Assembly (NCBI RefSeq): GCF_024172095.1
Contig: NZ_JAMZDX010000008.1
Coordinates: 186,001 to 250,000, forward strand
Length of the DNA: 64,000 nt
Direction: 5' to 3'
Origin: Kitasatospora cinereorecta
GTDB taxonomy: Bacteria > Actinomycetota > Actinomycetes > Streptomycetales > Streptomycetaceae
Positions 61,023 through 64,000 of the stretch are shown one piece after another (position 1 is the first letter of the stretch; each line of letters starts with the position of its first letter). A program made the translations under genes and the position numbers. The notes below the pieces were generated by a model. That model had not been told where the DNA came from and searched no databases. It saw nothing but the letters and a program-made list of their open reading frames with translations.

Positions 61023-61478
61023 TCATGGCCGGCCGGCGGTCGGTGGGGTGGGGATTGCAGGTAGGTCGAAGCCCTCGGGGAGTTCGCTGACCCAGTCGCC
61101 GATCGGGATGCGAACGGCGCACAGCGGGCCGATCTCGGTAAGGATGACGAGAGCCTCGGCCATCGAGCGGCTGATGCGGACGTCGTTGGGCATCAGCCAC
61201 AGGAGGGTGTTGGGTCCAAGGCCCGGATCGGTGAGAGCGTCACGGGTTGCGCCGACGACGACGCTCTGCCAGATGGCAACGTCGCGGGTAGCGCTGCGCG
61301 AGCGTCGTTCGCCGGGCCACACGATCTGGTCGGCGAGGGCGAGTACCCGCAGCACAATGACGTCCTCGCCGTCGAGTGCGTCCGTGTTGACGAAGCCACG
61401 CTCGACCGCTTTGTTGACCCAAATGCGGTTGAGGTCAGCTGCCTTCGCCAGTGCTGCGGGCGTAATGCGTCTGGCCAA
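61023..61478 (-). CDS. MerR-like small regulator, 151 aa
   Basis: TTG 61478 with GAGG five bases upstream opens MARRITPAALAKAADLNRIW VNKAVERGFV, a probable helix-turn-helix in which ITPAALAKAADL is helix-turn and the next helix is recognition; the Asp-rich segment ALDGEDVIVLRVLALADQIV resembles the post-HTH part of MerR proteins. The rest (LGPNTLLWLMPNDVRISRSM AEALVILTEIGPLCAVRIPI) is a small ligand-binding or dimer domain. It lies between the replication and partition genes and may control either. Confidence 0.6.
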   Translation of the reverse strand: MARRITPAALAKAADLNRIWVNKAVERGFVNTDALDGEDVIVLRVLALADQIVWPGERRSRSATRDVAIWQSVVVGATRDALTDPGLGPNTLLWLMPNDVRISRSMAEALVILTEIGPLCAVRIPIGDWVSELPEGFDLPAIPTPPTAGRP

Positions 61479-61599
61479 GACGACCTCGGCTTTCCTGATG
61501 ATTGCGACCTATGGGGAATGTGAGGCGAGCTTACCTCAAACACACTCCGAGGTTGTCACGTCGCATCATCTCGGCGTGGCGAGAGACCTACTGAATGCC

Positions 61600-61840
61600 C
61601 GTAATTTCCGCATTTGCGACCCTCGCTACCTGCTGCGACGTATCAATGCCTACTGGCGTGGCTTCGCCGATGCCTACCGACATCTCTACCGCCATGCATC
61701 CATCCGCCTACGCATCCCTACCTGCATCCCTACGGAAATCCATACCTGAAAGAGCAACTGAATCCCTACAGACCTACCGAACTGCAGACCCGTCATCAGA
61801 TCTACTTGCCTACCGGCATCTCTACATCTCATGGTCAGAG
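61600..61840. repeat. CTAC-rich repeat array, candidate centromere
   Basis: About 13 occurrences of (C/T)CTAC on the + strand within 220 bases, including a direct repeat GCATCCCTACC at 61712 and 61724 and CCTACCG(A/G)CATCTCTAC at about 61673 and 61811. The tract is AT-richer than its surroundings and contains no convincing gene. It adjoins the parAB operon. Confidence 0.5.
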
Positions 61841-61846
61841 CAATGC

Positions 61847-61880
61847 GTGAGGGCCCCAACCCAAAGGTTGGGGCCCTCAC
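61847..61880. terminator. Perfect 15-bp hairpin after parB
   Basis: GTGAGGGCCCCAACC pairs with GGTTGGGGCCCTCAC around CAAA. It lies 20 bases past the stop of parB and separates it from the CTAC array. Confidence 0.9.
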
Positions 61881-61899
61881 ATGCGCAGCGGGAGCAAGC

Positions 61900-63219
61900 T
61901 CAGACGAGCGGACCCTCCTCGCCGAGCGCGGTCAGAAACAGGTCCAACGCGGCGGAATAGACATGCACGCCCGTCCGAGCCCGACCCACCATCCGCAGAT
62001 CATTCGGCAGCTTCGACGCCACCTCGTACACACCCGGGCTCACCCGATGGCTCGCCTGCCGACCGGCCGGAACATCACCTTCGCGGCGAATGAAGAACGC
62101 CTCTGCCAGCGCCAACTGCGCGTCGGTGGCAGCCGGAAGGTAGAGACGCATCGCCGCGTCCACGTACTGAGCGATGGTCAGCTGCCGCCCGCTCGCCTCC
62201 CGGTCCTGACCGACGCGGGCCGACAGCGCCGCCACCAGGTCCGGAGCGAAGCGGAACGGCAGCGTGCGCCACTGGTTCTTGCCGAGCTTCAGGTCCATCG
62301 TGCTCTCCGTCCAGGACGTGAGCACCGCCTGCCGCGCAACCCCGGGGGCGGAACGACGACCGGACGACCGGCGCGGCTGCCGCACAGCAGCGGCCGGCGC
62401 CGAAGGCGTTGAGTCCCCGCCCGACTGCTGGACGTCCTGCGGGAGGCTTCCCGCGACCGCCTGCACTCCGACGGGGGCCGGGGCCGGCGCGCTCCGGTCG
62501 CCGGCCTCCACGTTCGCTGCCCCGGCGGCGCCCGCCTCCGGGGCAGCGACAACGGCGGGAGCTGCCGGGCCGGAATGCACCGCCAGCTGCGCTGCCGGCG
62601 GCTCGACGGCGACGGCAGACGGGGCTGCGGCAGGTTCCGGGGCTGAGACCACCTGCGTCACCACAGAAGGCGCTGCCGAACCCTCCGCGGCCACAGGCTG
62701 GTCGGACGGAGCGACAACGGTGGACACCGCCGACGCCTCGTCCACCCGAGCGCCCGTTGCGGCGGCTGCTGACTCCACGACGGACAGGACGGGCTCAGGC
62801 ACCACGTCGGGCTCGGCGACCGGCTGCGGCGGTGACTGGGACGCCTCCACTGCAACCGCCGTCCGCGGCGCGAGCCACGGGTTCTCCGCAGCAGGCACGG
62901 TCGCCCCTGCTGCGGGCACGGCCTGCGTCTCCGTGGGTGCGGCGTCGCTGGCAGCCCCGGTCTGGGCAGGCACAGTCGGGGGCACCGGCACGGTAGCGGC
63001 AGCCATTGGCAACGGGGCCGGGTGCTGCACGACATCGGACGCTGCGGCCTGCGCACCCTGACCGACGAACGACCTGTTGACCAGCTCGTCCACGTCGCCG
63101 CCGAAGACATCCGCCCCGCGCTGCTGACGGCCGGCCTGGGCGCGAGCGGCAGCAGCAGCGCGGCGGGCGGCGGGAGTGGTGGAGAGACCGGCGACCTTCT
63201 TCTTCGGCTTCTCAGGCAT
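61900..63219 (-). CDS. parB: Plasmid partition protein, ParB-like (centromere-binding)
   Basis: 439 residues from ATG 63219, whose start overlaps the parA stop (ATGCCTGA). A basic N-terminus (MPEKPKKKVAGLSTTPAARR) is followed by a disordered Ala/Pro/Val-rich stretch of about 230 residues and a C-terminal DNA-binding-type domain (LKLGKNQWRTLPFRFAPDLV AALSARVGQDREASG; QLTIAQYVDAAMRLYLPAAT; SPGVYEVASKLPNDLRMVGR). It is not a canonical ParB (no CTPase motifs), so it is better seen as a functional analogue: N-terminus contacts ParA, C-terminus binds the centromere. The long linker is unusual. Confidence 0.7.
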   Translation of the reverse strand: MPEKPKKKVAGLSTTPAARRAAAAARAQAGRQQRGADVFGGDVDELVNRSFVGQGAQAAASDVVQHPAPLPMAAATVPVPPTVPAQTGAASDAAPTETQAVPAAGATVPAAENPWLAPRTAVAVEASQSPPQPVAEPDVVPEPVLSVVESAAAATGARVDEASAVSTVVAPSDQPVAAEGSAAPSVVTQVVSAPEPAAAPSAVAVEPPAAQLAVHSGPAAPAVVAAPEAGAAGAANVEAGDRSAPAPAPVGVQAVAGSLPQDVQQSGGDSTPSAPAAAVRQPRRSSGRRSAPGVARQAVLTSWTESTMDLKLGKNQWRTLPFRFAPDLVAALSARVGQDREASGRQLTIAQYVDAAMRLYLPAATDAQLALAEAFFIRREGDVPAGRQASHRVSPGVYEVASKLPNDLRMVGRARTGVHVYSAALDLFLTALGEEGPLV

Positions 63220-64000
63220 CGACTTCCTCGAGCGAGGCGGCGCTCGCGATCTCCCACTCGTCGGAGGGGGTGTCGATCCGACGCAGGATCTCCTCCACCA
63301 GGGCCGTGTACCGCTTGCCCGGAGCGTGGTTCGGGAACTGGACGACGACGGGGCCCGCCGGCCCGAAGCAGTCCGAGATCCGCACGTCGCTGCGGATGTC
63401 GGTCTTGAAGGGCTTTAGGCCCGTACTGACCATGCCGTTTATCACGAAGACGTCCTGCGCTGTCCACTTCGACTCGGAGTTGGAGTCGTTGAGGAGCACG
63501 CCGAGGAACTGGGGGGTGCACTCCCCCAGGGTCAGCTCGCCGACCTTCTCGACGGTCGGCTTGATCACCAGGGCGCCCTTGACCGTCTGCCGCTGCGGGT
63601 TCAGTACCGTGATCACGTAGTCCGAAGCGGCGTAGGCGATCGCGTTGAGGGACGACATCGACGGTGGGGTGTCGATGATGACGAAGTCCACGACGCCGCG
63701 CAGGTGCTCGAGCAGCATGCGCCGCAGGATCGGAGTCGTCGTGTACGGCTGGGTGATGAGCGCGTTCTGGGCCGCAGTCATCGTGCTCTCCTCCGAGGCG
63801 ATGAGGAAGAGGCTGCCCGCGCCGTCGAACTCGTTCAGGATGTGGCTCTGGTCGAACATGATGTCCGTGAGCCGCTGGATCGGAATGCCCTGAAGTGCGT
63901 GCTGGAACGTCAGTCCCAGCGACCGCAGAATCCGCTCCCCCTTCAGCTCGACCCCTATGGCCTCGCCGGCCTGCGCCTGCGGGTCGAGGTCGACGATCGC
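63212..64000 (-). CDS. parA: ParA-family partition ATPase, start outside window
   Basis: 262 residues visible. The reverse strand at the edge reads AIVDLDPQAQAGEAIGVELK (the A' box with catalytic Asp), continuing FQHALQGIPIQRLTDIMFDQ, FVIIDTPPSMSSLNAIAYAA (Walker B), VLNPQRQTVKGALVIKP and FLGVLLNDSNSESKWTAQDV. The Walker A loop lies beyond base 64000. ParA forms ATP-dependent gradients on the nucleoid that move the ParB-bound plasmid. The stop overlaps parB, so the two are coupled. Confidence 0.9.
   Translation of the reverse strand, partial: AIVDLDPQAQAGEAIGVELKGERILRSLGLTFQHALQGIPIQRLTDIMFDQSHILNEFDGAGSLFLIASEESTMTAAQNALITQPYTTTPILRRMLLEHLRGVVDFVIIDTPPSMSSLNAIAYAASDYVITVLNPQRQTVKGALVIKPTVEKVGELTLGECTPQFLGVLLNDSNSESKWTAQDVFVINGMVSTGLKPFKTDIRSDVRISDCFGPAGPVVVQFPNHAPGKRYTALVEEILRRIDTPSDEWEIASAASLEEVDA

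Overview
The window is high-GC (about 70%) actinobacterial DNA. Codon usage, GTG starts, stop-start overlaps and many familiar hypothetical families point to Streptomyces or Kitasatospora. A Prim-Pol plus D5-type helicase replication block next to iteron-like repeats, a ParA/ParB pair at the right edge, and a high density of insertion sequences and truncated genes indicate part of a large plasmid or similar accessory replicon, not core chromosome. I saw no rRNA, tRNA, CRISPR array or telomere.

Left part (1-19 kb): a frameshifted Tn3-type transposase at the edge; a 5'-damaged second sliding clamp (dnaN-like); a translationally coupled trio whose middle gene carries three DnaB-N-like modules; orphan genes resembling polymorphic-toxin immunity proteins (SUFU, SUKH, HEAT-like); an HU protein with a histone-like tail; helix-turn-helix regulators; an IS5-type transposase. 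Middle (19-35 kb): one uninterrupted frame joins a cytosine-5 DNA methyltransferase to a type III polyketide synthase; small membrane or coiled-coil genes share a promoter and leader; then a two-gene cluster of an LCAT-like lipase and a 1523-residue caspase/STAND/WD40 protein with 14 almost identical blades.

35-53 kb is rearranged: an IS256-family element split by an intact ISAzo13-family element (both with inverted repeats, 3-bp target duplication), a second IS256, TniB/TniQ remnants, an IS110-family element with a possible bridge-RNA leader, and small genes and fragments (MazG-like, RmlD-like, lipoproteins, pentapeptide repeat, ATPase and glycosylase fragments).

53-64 kb is the maintenance block: a shortened ParB/StrR-type regulator, a repeat-rich candidate origin (257-bp direct repeat at 424-bp offset containing perfect dyads), a three-gene coupled replication operon with a strong terminator, transposase and integrase debris, two helix-turn-helix plasmid proteins, a CTAC-rich repeat array that may be the centromere, and parB/parA reading leftward off the right edge.

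The best candidates for undescribed biology are the lipase + caspase-STAND-WD40 pair, the methyltransferase-polyketide synthase frame, and the dispersed promoter/leader family. Family assignments were made by reading motifs; no database search was run.
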